Shown here one piece after another: positions 33,822 through 42,597 of a stretch of 42,597 bases of DNA (positions within the stretch are counted from its first letter, which is position 1; the number at the start of each line of letters is the position of its first letter). The translations under genes and the position numbers were made by a program. The notes beneath the pieces were generated by a model. It was not told the origin of the DNA, searched no databases, and saw only the letters and a list, made by a program, of their open reading frames with translations. Source of the DNA: Burkholderiales bacterium (lineage in GTDB: Bacteria > Pseudomonadota > Gammaproteobacteria > Burkholderiales > Burkholderiaceae_E); contig JAIYCW010000044.1 in assembly GCA_027487815.1 (NCBI GenBank), positions 1 to 42,597 of the forward strand, given 5' to 3'.

Positions 33822-34286
33822 ATGATAATGAATGTTCGAATGATCAAATCGACTTGTGCATCAGCTCTACTTGTAGCGGCACTTTTTCAGGCGGCTCCTG
33901 TGCGTGCACAAAGTGATGCTTCGGTGATTTCGATGCTGCCGGTGGTGTCCGCTGCGGTGGTGGTCTCAGGAGTTGCCGGGGCGAGTGCCACTGTGCTGGC
34001 AGCGCCTGTGGTACTGAGTGCTGCAGGGGCGGTGTTTGTAGTACGGGCTGTTGAGGTGTCAGCCACCGGTACGGTGTATATCCTGGAGCGCACTTCGGAT
34101 GGCGTACGGGTCAGTCTTCAGGTGGGAGCCAAAGCGGGGAAAGCTGCAGCGCAAGCCATTGGAACGACGGCGGTGATTTCGGTGATCGGTGCAGGTGTGG
34201 TGGTCTCGCTTGCAAGTGAAGTGATTGCCTTTGTGCCCAACGCCATCGGCCAGGCCCTGCTTCATAACGAACGCATCACGTTTTAA
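33822..34286 (+). CDS. Secreted hypothetical protein, partner of a DUF2145 gene
   Basis: 154 residues with a clear signal peptide ending APVRAQ. The mature part is very rich in Ala, Val and Gly (SVISMLPVVSAAVVVSGVAG, LSAAGAVFVVRAVEV, TTAVISVIGAGVVVSLASEV). This suggests membrane association or a beta structure. No named domain is recognised. It lies 36 bases before the DUF2145 gene; I recall such a pair in other Burkholderiales, so a shared role is plausible but undefined. Confidence 0.7.
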   Translation: MIMNVRMIKSTCASALLVAALFQAAPVRAQSDASVISMLPVVSAAVVVSGVAGASATVLAAPVVLSAAGAVFVVRAVEVSATGTVYILERTSDGVRVSLQVGAKAGKAAAQAIGTTAVISVIGAGVVVSLASEVIAFVPNAIGQALLHNERITF

Positions 34287-34322
34287 GTCGCGATGCGGAT
34301 CACATACAAAGAGGATAACCTG

Positions 34323-35186
34323 ATGAGAACCCGCTCCGAATCGAATGGTGCTTTTAAAAATTGCGCTCCCCGATTCTTGAAATTCTATCGAGGGCTTGCG
34401 GGTGCCGTGCTTGTGCTTGGCCTCGCCGGAGTCAACCCGATGCCAGCCTGGGCTGGCCAGGATTGTGAGCAGACGCAGGCCACTGTAAGCACGCTTGATC
34501 GTGGCCTGCGGATGGCTGAACGCACCCGGCAATCTCTGGAGGCGGAATACGCCCGCACGGGTGCGCAAGTGATGGTGCTCGCAAGGGCGGGTCAGGATCT
34601 GAGCAAATATGGTTTGCGCTACTCGCACCTGGGATTTGTGATGCGCACGCCCGAGGGTTTTTGGCGAGTGGTGCACAAGCTCAATACCTGCGGCACTGCT
34701 GAAAGCTCGCTCTACCGGCAGGGGCTCGGAGAGTTCTTTATGGATAACCCACGGTTTTACGAAGCGGGCTGGGTGAGCCTGACCCCACAGGCCCAAAGCC
34801 GGGTTTACGCGATACTCAATGACCCGGTGAGGGCCGCAAGCTTCCATCACCGGCCTTACAGTATGGTGAGCTACGCCTGGGGTCAGCGCTATCAGCAATC
34901 CAACCAATGGGCGCTTGAAACTCTGGCCGCAGCGATGGAGCCGGGTGTGTCAACCCGGTCTCAAGCCCAGGCTTGGTTGCAGTTCAAGGGATATGAGCCT
35001 TCGCCCTTGAAGATTTCGCCCTTAACCCGATTGGGCGGGCGTATCGGTATGGCCAATGTGGCGTTTGATGATCATCCCAACGACAAGCGATTTAACGACC
35101 GGATTGAAACCGTCACGGTGGATTCCGTGTTTGCCTGGTTGAAGCGCTCGAGCCTTGGCGGCGAAGTTACGACAGTACGCCTGTAG
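34323..35186 (+). CDS. DUF2145 protein, exported
   Basis: 287 residues from ATG 34323 with AGAGGA upstream, better than the ATG 34293. A signal peptide region ends around PAWAGQ, and the mature protein begins DCEQTQATV. The DUF2145 domain follows: LSKYGLRYSHLGFVMRTPEG, WRVVHKLNTCGTAESSLYRQGLGEFFMD, SMVSYAWGQRYQQSNQWALE. The NTCGT...LYRQG pattern recalls papain-like NlpC/YiiX folds (H of YSHLGF, C of NTCG), but I cannot confirm a catalytic set. The end overlaps the M61 peptidase gene by 20 bases in convergent orientation. Confidence 0.8.
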   Translation: MRTRSESNGAFKNCAPRFLKFYRGLAGAVLVLGLAGVNPMPAWAGQDCEQTQATVSTLDRGLRMAERTRQSLEAEYARTGAQVMVLARAGQDLSKYGLRYSHLGFVMRTPEGFWRVVHKLNTCGTAESSLYRQGLGEFFMDNPRFYEAGWVSLTPQAQSRVYAILNDPVRAASFHHRPYSMVSYAWGQRYQQSNQWALETLAAAMEPGVSTRSQAQAWLQFKGYEPSPLKISPLTRLGGRIGMANVAFDDHPNDKRFNDRIETVTVDSVFAWLKRSSLGGEVTTVRL

Positions 35187-36975
35187 GCGAAAACCAGCGG
35201 TCACGCAGGGCAGATGGCGTGGGCGCGCTGCCTCGGGTGCGTATTGAGGGTGCCTCACCCATCAGCTCCAGACGCGCCCGTTTTAATGCTGGTTGCACTG
35301 GTCTCGCGATATGCCAGCGGCGCAATTCATCGCGCCGAAAGCCCACGATCTCGGCTTCCCATCCGGCAGCCTGGCGCAACACCCAGGCTTCCAGCATTTT
35401 GTCATCCACTCGCAGTCCGTCCCAGGCCATCAGGACATCTCCGCTACTCAGGCCAGCTTCATGCGCCGCGCTGCCCACCATCACATGGGTGACATGCAGT
35501 TCGCTGCCACGCTGTGCGACGCGCATGCCCAAAGCAGCGCTGCCTAGACGCGGTGCTTCCAGATGAAGCGCAACGCCGTGAGTTGCCAGCACTTCTGCAA
35601 GGGGCAGTTCGCCAGGCTGATAGGCCCAGTGCTCGATCTCGGCATTCAGTTTGATGCCAGTGGCTTGCTTCACCACGCTGGCAAACTCGTCTTCGCCCAA
35701 GCCCGGGCCATCCATCGCGCCGAACTTCGTCCATAGCAAACGCATCACATCATCCAGGCTATGCGCTCCAGCACTGCGATGCCTGATGGTGAGATCGAGG
35801 CACAAGGCCACCAGTGCGCCTTTTGTGTAATAGCTCACCTGGCTGTTCGGGCTGTTTTCATCCTGGCGGTAATACTTGATCCAGGCCTCGAAGCTGGCGT
35901 CAGCCACGCTATGGGTGAGTCGGCCCGGTGCACTGAGCACCTGGTTGATGGTGGTGCTCAGGCATTCGAGATAGTCAGCAGGGCGAATCACCTGCGACCG
36001 GCACAGCACCAGGTCGTCGTAATAAGAGGTGAAGCCTTCGAAGATCCACAGCAGGCGGGTATGGTTCTCACGGGTGAAGTCATAGGGCTTGAATGCGGCG
36101 GGCATGATCCGCTTGACGTTCCAGCTATGGAAATACTCATGACTGGCCAGCCCGAGGAAGTTGCGATAGCTTTCGGGCAACACACTGCCGGGGCTGATCA
36201 GGCTCGGGGGCGGCATCGATTGACGCGATGCGAGCAAGGCCGTGCTTGAGCGATGCTCGAGCCCTCCATAGCCATCGCCGGTCACAGTGGTCATGAAGAG
36301 ATAGCGATCAAAGGGCGCCGTGCCACCAAACATCGCGATTTGCTCAAAGCAGATCGCTTGAAGATCTTTGGAGAGTCGCGAAGTGTTCGTGTCGTGCTGG
36401 CCGTGGATCACAACTTCATGCGCAGTGCCGCAGGCGTTGAACTTGAACACCGTGTGATCACCACATTCAAAGGGATGATCGATCAGGCTGTCGTAATCGG
36501 GCGCACTAAATCGCAGGGATTTTTTCGCTGAGCCGGGAGCCAATGGCAAGGTGGTTGCAACACGCCAGTGCTTGCCGATCTTGGGCAGCTTCAGCTCCAG
36601 CTCGATGGGCTGATCACGCAAGGCCACTGGCAGCACACACAGCACCGAGGGATTAAAGAAGGCATGCGTGTCATCGAAATGGGCTGCGCGCACAGACAGA
36701 TCCCATGCATAGACCACATAACTCACGATAACCGCGGCGCGGTTGGGCGCGAGCTGCCAGGTATGTTTGTCCAGCTTTGTGGCTGACAGCGGCATCCCGT
36801 TTTCCTCAGCCTTAAGCTGGCTGAGGTGGCGTGCGAACTCACGAATCATGTAGCTGCCAGGGATCCACGCGGGCAAAAGCAGCTGATGACCCTTGCGGCT
36901 AGGCGCTTCAATCTTCAGAGTGACCCGAATCAGGTGCGCGGCAGGATCGGCCAGGGTGATCTGGTAGTGCAACAC
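35167..36975 (-). CDS. M61-family aminopeptidase with PDZ domain
   Basis: 602 residues, the usual length. Begins without a signal peptide. The N-terminal beta domain contains LLLPAWIPGSYMIREFARH. The zinc motif is HEYFHSWNVKRI at about 280-291, with the third ligand in WIFEGFTSYYDDL. A PDZ-like domain occupies about 455-560 (LGMRVAQRGSELHVTHVMVGSAAHEAGLSSGDVLMAWDGLRVDD). Family members such as the Sphingomonas glycyl aminopeptidase cleave N-terminal Gly/Ala. The 3' end overlaps the DUF2145 gene; the MobA-like gene begins three bases beyond its start on the same strand side. Confidence 0.93.
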   Translation of the reverse strand: MLHYQITLADPAAHLIRVTLKIEAPSRKGHQLLLPAWIPGSYMIREFARHLSQLKAEENGMPLSATKLDKHTWQLAPNRAAVIVSYVVYAWDLSVRAAHFDDTHAFFNPSVLCVLPVALRDQPIELELKLPKIGKHWRVATTLPLAPGSAKKSLRFSAPDYDSLIDHPFECGDHTVFKFNACGTAHEVVIHGQHDTNTSRLSKDLQAICFEQIAMFGGTAPFDRYLFMTTVTGDGYGGLEHRSSTALLASRQSMPPPSLISPGSVLPESYRNFLGLASHEYFHSWNVKRIMPAAFKPYDFTRENHTRLLWIFEGFTSYYDDLVLCRSQVIRPADYLECLSTTINQVLSAPGRLTHSVADASFEAWIKYYRQDENSPNSQVSYYTKGALVALCLDLTIRHRSAGAHSLDDVMRLLWTKFGAMDGPGLGEDEFASVVKQATGIKLNAEIEHWAYQPGELPLAEVLATHGVALHLEAPRLGSAALGMRVAQRGSELHVTHVMVGSAAHEAGLSSGDVLMAWDGLRVDDKMLEAWVLRQAAGWEAEIVGFRRDELRRWHIARPVQPALKRARLELMGEAPSIRTRGSAPTPSALRDRWFSPTGVLS

Positions 36976-36978
36976 GGC

Positions 36979-37596
36979 TTAAGCCTCCAGGGGAGGGGCT
37001 GGCTTGAATGACGTTGGGAGATCTTCGGGAAGATCAATGTCGCGCAAAATTCCCGGATCATCAACCTCCAGCAAAGTGAGGCCTACCGGGTTGCGAAGCA
37101 CCGCTTCTGCGCCCCGATCGCCTGAGCTGCGGCCGAGCACTTCGAACCATTCGCTTCCAAAGAGCACCGGGTGCCCGCGCTTGCCCTGATAAGTAGGCGC
37201 GGTGAGGGCTTTCGGATGGCCGGCTGTGCTGGCTACTCGCCGAATGGTTGCGCTGGATATGAAAGGCATATCACCAAGCATCACCAGCAAGGCTTTGGGG
37301 TCAAATCGCCGAATCGCATGGGCTACACCCCAGGCCAGGCTATGGCCCATTCCTGAGTGAGCGTCTGGGCATTCAACCACGATGCAGCCAAAGCGTTCCA
37401 GCCAGGCACGCAATTCATCGGCGCCGGGGCGAATCACTGCAAGTGTGTGCTGACAGCTTTCTGAAAGCCGCGACGCCGCATGGCAGGCGACTGGAATACC
37501 CTCGATCGGTGCAAGAAGTTTGCTCTGTCGTCCGGTAGCATCAAAACGCGCGCCGCGCCCGGCGGCCAACAGAAGCCCGACGACTGGCTGAGTCAT
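36979..37596 (-). CDS. MobA/MocA-like nucleotidyltransferase
   Basis: 205 residues from ATG 37596 (MTQPVVGLLLAAGRG). Longer frames to 37650 or 37791 are open, but the family starts here. The NTP-binding signature LLAAGRGARF...SKLL is at residues 8-25, VMLGDMPFIS carries the metal-binding Asp, and RGHPVLFG and GDRGAEAVL complete the MobA-like pattern. Members transfer CMP or GMP to the molybdenum cofactor; which applies here is not clear. It ends three bases before the M61 peptidase gene start, so the pair is likely one transcript. Confidence 0.85.
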   Translation of the reverse strand: MTQPVVGLLLAAGRGARFDATGRQSKLLAPIEGIPVACHAASRLSESCQHTLAVIRPGADELRAWLERFGCIVVECPDAHSGMGHSLAWGVAHAIRRFDPKALLVMLGDMPFISSATIRRVASTAGHPKALTAPTYQGKRGHPVLFGSEWFEVLGRSSGDRGAEAVLRNPVGLTLLEVDDPGILRDIDLPEDLPTSFKPAPPLEA

Positions 37597-37878
37597 GCCT
37601 TGAGTTTGCTGAATCAATGCCTGATCGAGCAGGCTGCCACTGGTGTTCATTGCTCGGTCTGATCCCAGGCCGATGAAACGCATGATGGAATGCCACATCG
37701 AATCATGACCCGATGCAGCCATTCGGGCACTCCATTGACCCGGGCAGAAGCAGGGCAGCGGGCTGGCCGCTAACCCAGCTGAAGGTGACATTTGCTTGCA
37801 TCACAGCAGTGTAACTCTGTTCAACACGCCACTCATCGCCACAAATCGACCGGATATTGGCGACGAAGTCCCACTTTC

Positions 37879-37894
37879 GGTGACAGATGTCACA
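37879..37894. promoter_or_regulatory. CRP-like palindrome upstream of a lipoprotein gene
   Basis: GGTGA-CAGATG-TCACA fits the CRP/FNR-family pattern TGTGA-N6-TCACA at nine of ten core positions, and the inner GTGACA-GA-TGTCAC is a perfect inverted repeat. It lies 70 bases before the lipoprotein start, near the usual activator distance. Which regulator would bind is unknown. Confidence 0.5.
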
Positions 37895-37963
37895 TCGCCA
37901 AAGCGGGATCCCTCCGGTACCATTCGAAGCTGAAACCATTACTTAGCTACTGCGGAGTTCCTC

Positions 37964-38971
37964 ATGATGACAGCCAAGCGCTCTTTTTCCTCCTCCTTCG
38001 TGCGATTGGCACCCTTGGGCCTCGCAGCAGCGCTTGCGGCTTGCGGCGGTGGGGGTGGAGGCGGTAGTTCAAATTCGTCCACACCTGTGGCGTTGACTTG
38101 TCCTATCCTGAGTGGCGCGTCCACAGGCTTCACGATTGGAGGGTGTATTAGTGGCCAAACCTACGGCACCGCATCGCGAAATGAACAAGCTACCGTGACC
38201 TTTGCAGGGTCTAACGCTACCCTTGCACTCAGCGGCGCACTTAACACGGTGCCGCCGATTGTCTTTGCATCGACGGATCTTGCAAGGACTGCAACGGGCG
38301 GCTTAGCCAATACACTCGGAGGCCTCGTAGCAGGACCGAGCTTTTTAGAGCGTACGCTATCTACTTCGCCCAAGGTGACATCAGCGTTAGGCGAATTTAC
38401 TAGGGGGGTTCCGATTACACCTGCGCCGGTTTTCGGATTGACGAGGGCCCGATTCGGGACTTGGGAGTACGGCACTGCAGCGGAAGGGTATTTCGGTACT
38501 TGGTTCCAAGGTGATTCATCGACCCTTTTACCAAATGCGGCACCAACCTCTGGTCCCGCGACGTTTTCAGGTTACATAGTCGGCTACCTGTGGCCAATTG
38601 GGCCAGCGGCGTTTTCAAGTTCCCCGCTTTATGGGATTTCAGGTTCAATAACAATTAGCAATGTTAACTACGTGAATCGTACATACACTGTGACGATCAA
38701 TTCGCTTAGAGGCTCTCAAGCTTCGCCGGAGTTGAGCAACTTCGATCTTTCAGGCTCATTGGGTTCGTACACTATTGCTAATGGTTCGTTTCCCTCAACA
38801 AGTAGCAGCTTCAGCGGACCACTTTCTGGGTCGAACGTCGCTGCGGGCTCCACTAGTTTTGAAGCCCAGTTCTTCGGTAGCTCGCCAACGACCGCGCTGG
38901 AAATTGCGGGGCGGCTCAGGCTTGACACTGCCGACGGGCGGCGATTAGTTGCATCTTTTGGCGCTCGCTAA
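37964..38971 (+). CDS. Glycine-rich lipoprotein with a TbpB-like barrel domain
   Basis: 335 residues. A lipoprotein signal is followed by the lipobox LAAC, then seven glycines and a Ser-rich linker (residues 26-42), an anchor plan typical of surface lipoproteins. The C-terminal half alternates strands rich in Ser, Gly and aromatic residues. It ends with a segment like that of TbpB/factor-H-binding-type barrels: FSGPLSGSNVAAGSTSFEAQ, FFGSSPTTALEIAGRLRL, ASFGAR; the pattern 'F.. FFG... EIAGRL' is the usual closing strand. Possible surface binding protein or solute binder; ligand unknown. A CRP-like site lies upstream. The two stop codons of this gene and paaK face each other with 46 bases between. 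Confidence 0.7.
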   Translation: MMTAKRSFSSSFVRLAPLGLAAALAACGGGGGGGSSNSSTPVALTCPILSGASTGFTIGGCISGQTYGTASRNEQATVTFAGSNATLALSGALNTVPPIVFASTDLARTATGGLANTLGGLVAGPSFLERTLSTSPKVTSALGEFTRGVPITPAPVFGLTRARFGTWEYGTAAEGYFGTWFQGDSSTLLPNAAPTSGPATFSGYIVGYLWPIGPAAFSSSPLYGISGSITISNVNYVNRTYTVTINSLRGSQASPELSNFDLSGSLGSYTIANGSFPSTSSSFSGPLSGSNVAAGSTSFEAQFFGSSPTTALEIAGRLRLDTADGRRLVASFGAR

Positions 38972-39017
38972 TTTACTCGTTGGCGGCAGAGGAATGATCA
39001 GCTGCAGAAGAGTTGCC

Positions 39018-40328
39018 TTAGCGCTGATCAATCACCCGCTTGGCTTTGCCCATTGAGCGTTCGATACCGCCTTCGAGCAGCACTTCGATACCAGCGCTCA
39101 CGCCTATGTAGGCCTTGATATCTGTACTTAGGGCTGCTACGCAGGCTCGCAGAGCGTCATTGCTCAAAGCCGCGCCAGGTTTTTGCTCAACCCGCACTGT
39201 GAGCGTGTCGAGCGGACCTTCTCGCCCCAGTACACAAACATAGTGTGGTGCCAGCATGGGCTGCTTGAGGATCAGCTCTTCGATTTGGGTAGGGAATACG
39301 TTTACGCCGCGCACAATCATCATGTCATCCGAGCGGCCTGTGATTTTCTGCATGCGCCGCATGGTTCGCGCAGTGCCTGGCAACAGGCGCGTGAGGTCTC
39401 GAGTGCGATAGCGAATGATCGGTAGAGCCTCTTTGGTGAGCGAGGTGAATACCAGTTCGCCAAGCTCGCCTTCGGGCAATACTGCGCCGGTTTCCGGATC
39501 CACAATTTCGGGGTAAAAGTGGTCTTCCCAAATCGTTGGGCCATCCTTGGTTTCCGCGCATTCGTTGGCCACGCCCGGGCCCATGACTTCACTCAGGCCG
39601 TAAATGTCAACCGCGCTAAGGTTCATCCGCTTTTCGATTTCGCCGCGCATTTCATTGGTCCAGGGCTCGGCGCCGAAGATACCGATCCGGATTGAGCTGG
39701 CCTTGGGGTCCAGGCCCTGGCGCTCGAACTCATCGGCAATTGCCAGCATGTAGCTGGGGGTCACCATGATGATGTGGGGGCCGAAATCCTGAATCAGTTG
39801 CGCCTGGCGCTCGGTTTGCCCGCCGCCAAAGGGCACTACTGTGAGCCCCAGTTTTTCCGCGCCGTAGTGAGCGCCCAGGCCGCCAGTGAACAGCCCATAG
39901 CCGTAGCTCACATGGACAATATCGCCTGCTCGTGCGCCAGAGGCCCGGATCGAGCGCGCGACCAAGCCCGCCCAGGTGTCAATATCCTTCAGCGTGTAGC
40001 CAACGACTGTGGGTTTGCCGGTGGTGCCGCTTGAGGCATGAATACGAGCGACTTGCTCACGCGGCACCGCAAACATGCCAAACGGATAAGTGCTGCGAAG
40101 ATCCGCTTTGGTGGTGAACGGGAAGCGCGAAAGATCTGCCAGGCTGCGCAGATCATCGGGGTGCGCACCATGCGCTTCGCACTGGCTGCGGAAGTGAGCG
40201 ACGTTATCGTAAGCATGGCGCACCGACCATTGCAGGCGTTGTAGCTGCAGCGCCCTTAGCTCATCCACGCTGGCGGTTTCGATGGGCTCAAGCGCCATCC
40301 CTCCAGCTGAAAATCCCGCATTGCTCAT
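39018..40328 (-). CDS. paaK: Phenylacetate-CoA ligase
   Basis: 436 residues, normal length. It activates phenylacetate with ATP and CoA as the first step of aerobic phenylacetate breakdown. Motifs: HASSGTTGKPTVVGYT for ATP, GYGLFTGGLG, IYGLSEVMGPGVANEC, and the C-terminal RGVNVFPTQIEE with the hinge. Its ATG overlaps the stop of paaI (ATGA), so translation is coupled. The other pathway genes (paaABCDE, paaZ, paaG) are not in the window. Confidence 0.95.
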   Translation of the reverse strand: MSNAGFSAGGMALEPIETASVDELRALQLQRLQWSVRHAYDNVAHFRSQCEAHGAHPDDLRSLADLSRFPFTTKADLRSTYPFGMFAVPREQVARIHASSGTTGKPTVVGYTLKDIDTWAGLVARSIRASGARAGDIVHVSYGYGLFTGGLGAHYGAEKLGLTVVPFGGGQTERQAQLIQDFGPHIIMVTPSYMLAIADEFERQGLDPKASSIRIGIFGAEPWTNEMRGEIEKRMNLSAVDIYGLSEVMGPGVANECAETKDGPTIWEDHFYPEIVDPETGAVLPEGELGELVFTSLTKEALPIIRYRTRDLTRLLPGTARTMRRMQKITGRSDDMMIVRGVNVFPTQIEELILKQPMLAPHYVCVLGREGPLDTLTVRVEQKPGAALSNDALRACVAALSTDIKAYIGVSAGIEVLLEGGIERSMGKAKRVIDQR

Positions 40329-40783
40329 ACCTGTGGTTCCTCGAAAAACTGCCCTTTGATTGTGGCCGACTTGCCGCGAAACACGGCGATCAACTGGCCA
40401 GACTGATTGGTGACGCGAATATCGTAAATTCCGGTGCGCCCTGCGCGATGCTGCTCAGCTGCCACAGCGGTCAGCTCATCACCCAGCTGCCCGGCCGCCA
40501 GAAACTCGATGCTTGCACCTGCTGCCACTGCGCGCTGATTGTAGCTATTGCAGGAGTATGCAAAGGCGGTATCGGCGAGCAGAAAGATGTAGCCACCATG
40601 GCAAATACCGTGGCCATTGGTTTGATGTTTGCCGACAGTCATGGTGACCGTTGCCTGACCGGGCGCTATCGAAACCACCTGCATGCCGAGGTGCTGTGCG
40701 GCGGTATCTTCCGCAAACATCATCTCTCGCGTTCGCTCGGCGCGTTGTTGCGGGGAAAGGTCGGGCGGGTCAGGTTCACTCAT
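40325..40783 (-). CDS. paaI: Hydroxyphenylacetyl-CoA thioesterase
   Basis: 152 residues from ATG 40783 (MSEPDPPD); an in-frame TTG at 40798 gives five more. Hotdog fold with the PaaI pattern: HLGMQVVSIAPGQATVTMTVGKHQTNGHGICHGGYIFLLADTAFAY covers the catalytic HGG and Asp region in two parts. It frees CoA from blocked intermediates of phenylacetate breakdown. It is upstream of paaK on the same transcript, and divergent from paaF, with 117 bases between the starts. Confidence 0.92.
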   Translation of the reverse strand: MSEPDPPDLSPQQRAERTREMMFAEDTAAQHLGMQVVSIAPGQATVTMTVGKHQTNGHGICHGGYIFLLADTAFAYSCNSYNQRAVAAGASIEFLAAGQLGDELTAVAAEQHRAGRTGIYDIRVTNQSGQLIAVFRGKSATIKGQFFEEPQV

Positions 40784-40900
40784 CAGGCATACATCCAATT
40801 TGAATTCGAGGTTAGCACGAGCAACGGCTCGATGTGGCGCAAGAGCGGCCCGCTGCAGCTACACTTTAACTCCTGCTATTGCCCTTTTTGAAAGCCTTCC

Positions 40901-41689
40901 ATGACTCCTGCTATGACTACTGAATTCATCCTTGTCGAAACCCGCGGCCGGGTTGGCCTGATTACCCTGAATCGGCCCAAACAACTTAACGCGCTCAATG
41001 ACGGGCTGATGAACGAGCTGGGCGAGGCGTTGCTTGCCTTCGACGCCAATGACGAAATCGGTACAATCGTATTGACCGGGAGCGAAAAAGCCTTCGCAGC
41101 GGGCGCCGACATTGGCGCCATGGCCACCTGGAACTACATGGATGTCTACAAGACGGATTACATCACCCGCAACTGGGAAACCATCCGCAAGGTGCGCAAG
41201 CCAGTGATCGCGGCAGTCGCAGGATTCGCATTGGGCGGCGGCTGCGAGCTTGCCATGATGTGCGACATCATCATTGCTGCAGACAATGCCAAATTCGGCC
41301 AGCCTGAGATCAAGCTGGGCATCATCCCCGGCGCGGGTGGAACCCAGCGCTTGCCCCGCGCAGTAGGCAAGGCCAAGGCGATGGATCTTTGCCTGACGGG
41401 GCGCATGATGGACGCGGAAGAGGCCGAGCGCGCCGGACTGGTGTCGCGTGTCGTGCCTGCGGACAAGTTAATGGACGAAGCGCTTGGTGCTGCTCTTGCC
41501 ATTGCGCAGCTCTCGCTGCCAGCGGTGATGATGGCCAAGGAGTCAGTCAATCGAGCCTATGAGTCGTCATTGGCCGAAGGCGTGCTGTTTGAGCGCCGGG
41601 GCTTTCATTCGCTATTCGCAACCGAGGATCAGAAAGAAGGCATGGCCGCTTTTGTTGAGAAGCGTGCGGCGCAATTCAAGCACCGCTAA
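40901..41689 (+). CDS. paaF: Enoyl-CoA hydratase, probably 2,3-dehydroadipyl-CoA hydratase
   Basis: 262 residues of the crotonase family. The oxyanion residues are in [11 protein letters not shown] (second: [16 protein letters not shown]), and the two catalytic glutamates are in GGGCELAMM and in [15 protein letters not shown]. The C terminus ends [10 protein letters not shown]. Many crotonases look alike, so the name paaF relies on the position next to paaK and paaI. The start is ATG 40901 or ATG 40913 (MTTEFIL). Confidence 0.85.
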   Translation: MTPAMTTEFILVETRGRVGLITLNRPKQLNALNDGLMNELGEALLAFDANDEIGTIVLTGSEKAFAAGADIGAMATWNYMDVYKTDYITRNWETIRKVRKPVIAAVAGFALGGGCELAMMCDIIIAADNAKFGQPEIKLGIIPGAGGTQRLPRAVGKAKAMDLCLTGRMMDAEEAERAGLVSRVVPADKLMDEALGAALAIAQLSLPAVMMAKESVNRAYESSLAEGVLFERRGFHSLFATEDQKEGMAAFVEKRAAQFKHR

Positions 41690-41784
41690 GTCTGGCAGCC
41701 GTTTTAATTCCCCGAAGTGGCTGACGAAAGGCGCTCCAACACGGGCCGGCGAGCCAAGTTCAAGCCACTTTTTCGAGGGTCAAT

Positions 41785-41813
41785 TTGCAAGGCCCAAAAA
41801 AGCTTGCTATAGT
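41785..41813 (+). promoter_or_regulatory. rrn promoter P1
   Basis: TTGCAA (41785-41790) and TATAGT (41808-41813) with a 17-base spacer. This near-consensus pair lies about 360 bases in front of the 16S rRNA gene. Confidence 0.75.
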
Positions 41814-41907
41814 CGAGGGCTTCGCTGCTGAAAACAAGGCAGCGCAGGACCTCGCAGGAGGTCGGTGGAAACGGGTTCTAAAGCGCAAGCAAAACACCCC
41901 CGCCGAT

Positions 41908-41936
41908 TTGACAGGGTCTAAAAAACGAGTCATACT
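41908..41936 (+). promoter_or_regulatory. rrn promoter P2
   Basis: TTGACA (41908-41913) and CATACT (41931-41936) with a 17-base spacer. It is nearer the 16S gene and has a consensus -35 box; boxA follows 64 bases downstream. Confidence 0.75.
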
Positions 41937-41999
41937 TCCGCTTCTTTGCTAAGTGAAATACAAGTCAATTAAATGACAAGTAAATCAGGCAGTGAAGTC

Positions 42000-42010
42000 G
42001 CTCTTTAACA
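42000..42010 (+). promoter_or_regulatory. rrn boxA antitermination site
   Basis: GCTCTTTAACA is the standard boxA bound by NusB/NusE, located after promoter P2 and about 164 bases before the 16S gene. It allows transcription through the untranslated rRNA operon. Confidence 0.85.
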
Positions 42011-42052
42011 ACTGAACAACCGATAAGTGTGGGCGTTTGGTAGTGCGCGCAA

Positions 42053-42076
42053 ATCACAAGTCTTCGGACCTGTGAT
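42053..42076 (+). other. UUCG-capped hairpin in the rrn leader
   Basis: ATCACAAGTC (42053-42062), loop TTCG, and GACCTGTGAT (42067-42076) pair with one A-C mismatch. A UUCG tetraloop gives a very stable stem in the 16S leader; it may assist leader folding or processing. Confidence 0.6.
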
Positions 42077-42173
42077 CTCGCAAAAACCAAAGGCTCATAC
42101 GATTCAACCAGATTCAATAAAACGAATCAAAGTTGATTCCTTGAGCAGTTTCTTCGGAAACAAATTTAAGATC

Positions 42174-42597
<424 letters not shown>

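Noticed and set aside
34059-34907. 282-codon minus-strand frame
   Set aside because: Antisense to the secreted protein and DUF2145 genes with good signals on the plus strand.

Overview
The window comes from a betaproteobacterium of the order Burkholderiales. Three things point there: the 5' end of a 16S rRNA gene at the right edge, the gene order gph-trpE-trpG-trpD-trpC, and the core gene complement (apaG, rpe, mltA, dsbC, M61 peptidase, YiaA family, paa genes). By eye the right half (19.2-42.6 kb) is GC-rich and uniform. The left part, especially 3.6-15 kb, is richer in AT and contains decayed genes and insertion-sequence debris. No database search or composition calculation was run.

Left part (1-19.1 kb): probably the tRNA-proximal end of a genomic island sitting at a tRNA-Phe gene (19083-19158, minus), with an intact tyrosine integrase (17531-18898) next to the tRNA 3' end. 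I see no second copy of the tRNA end in the window, so the far end of the island, if it survives, is outside. Cargo from left to right: (a) a metal module, in which a cation diffusion facilitator, an OmpR-type regulator and a sensor kinase overlap head to tail behind one MerR-type promoter, with a divergent CadR/PbrR-like merR gene; (b) a frameshifted fragment of a ligase-associated exonuclease and an IS3-type transposase tail; (c) a copper-resistance block on the minus strand (small secreted protein, TolC-type lipoprotein, multicopper oxidase, cupredoxin, CusF-like protein, HMA-MauE-like membrane protein, patatin-like lipoprotein, DUF4148-like protein, DUF411 protein) with a divergent CusRS/CopRS-type two-component system and a CusR-like operator between them; (d) a PHP-domain gene killed by a stop codon and by an IS21-type insertion whose remains follow; (e) a three-gene set of lipoprotein, unknown protein and Ivy-like lysozyme inhibitor; (f) the integrase, with striking repeats on both sides.

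Right part (19.2-42.6 kb): core chromosome. An acyl-CoA synthetase, a UbiH-type monooxygenase and DsbC run in one direction. They are followed by convergent mltA and apaG, and by the rpe-gph-trpL-trpEGDC run. An unrecorded-looking leader peptide with three Trp codons begins at the gph stop codon and probably controls trpEGDC. Next come an XRE regulator with a perfect operator palindrome, divergent from an LplT-PlsC-like fusion, then a YiaA-type protein, a DUF2145 pair, an M61 peptidase, a MobA/MocA-like nucleotidyltransferase, a TbpB-like barrel lipoprotein, and phenylacetate genes paaK-paaI divergent from paaF. The window ends in an rrn operon with two clear promoters, boxA and the first ~424 nt of 16S rRNA.

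Most worth a second look: the near-leaderless MerR-controlled transporter/two-component operon, the lipoprotein-unknown-Ivy set beside the integrase, the tRNA-end-like repeats in front of int, the trp leader peptide, the 31-codon membrane ORF antisense to mltA, and the copper block with its unusual membership.
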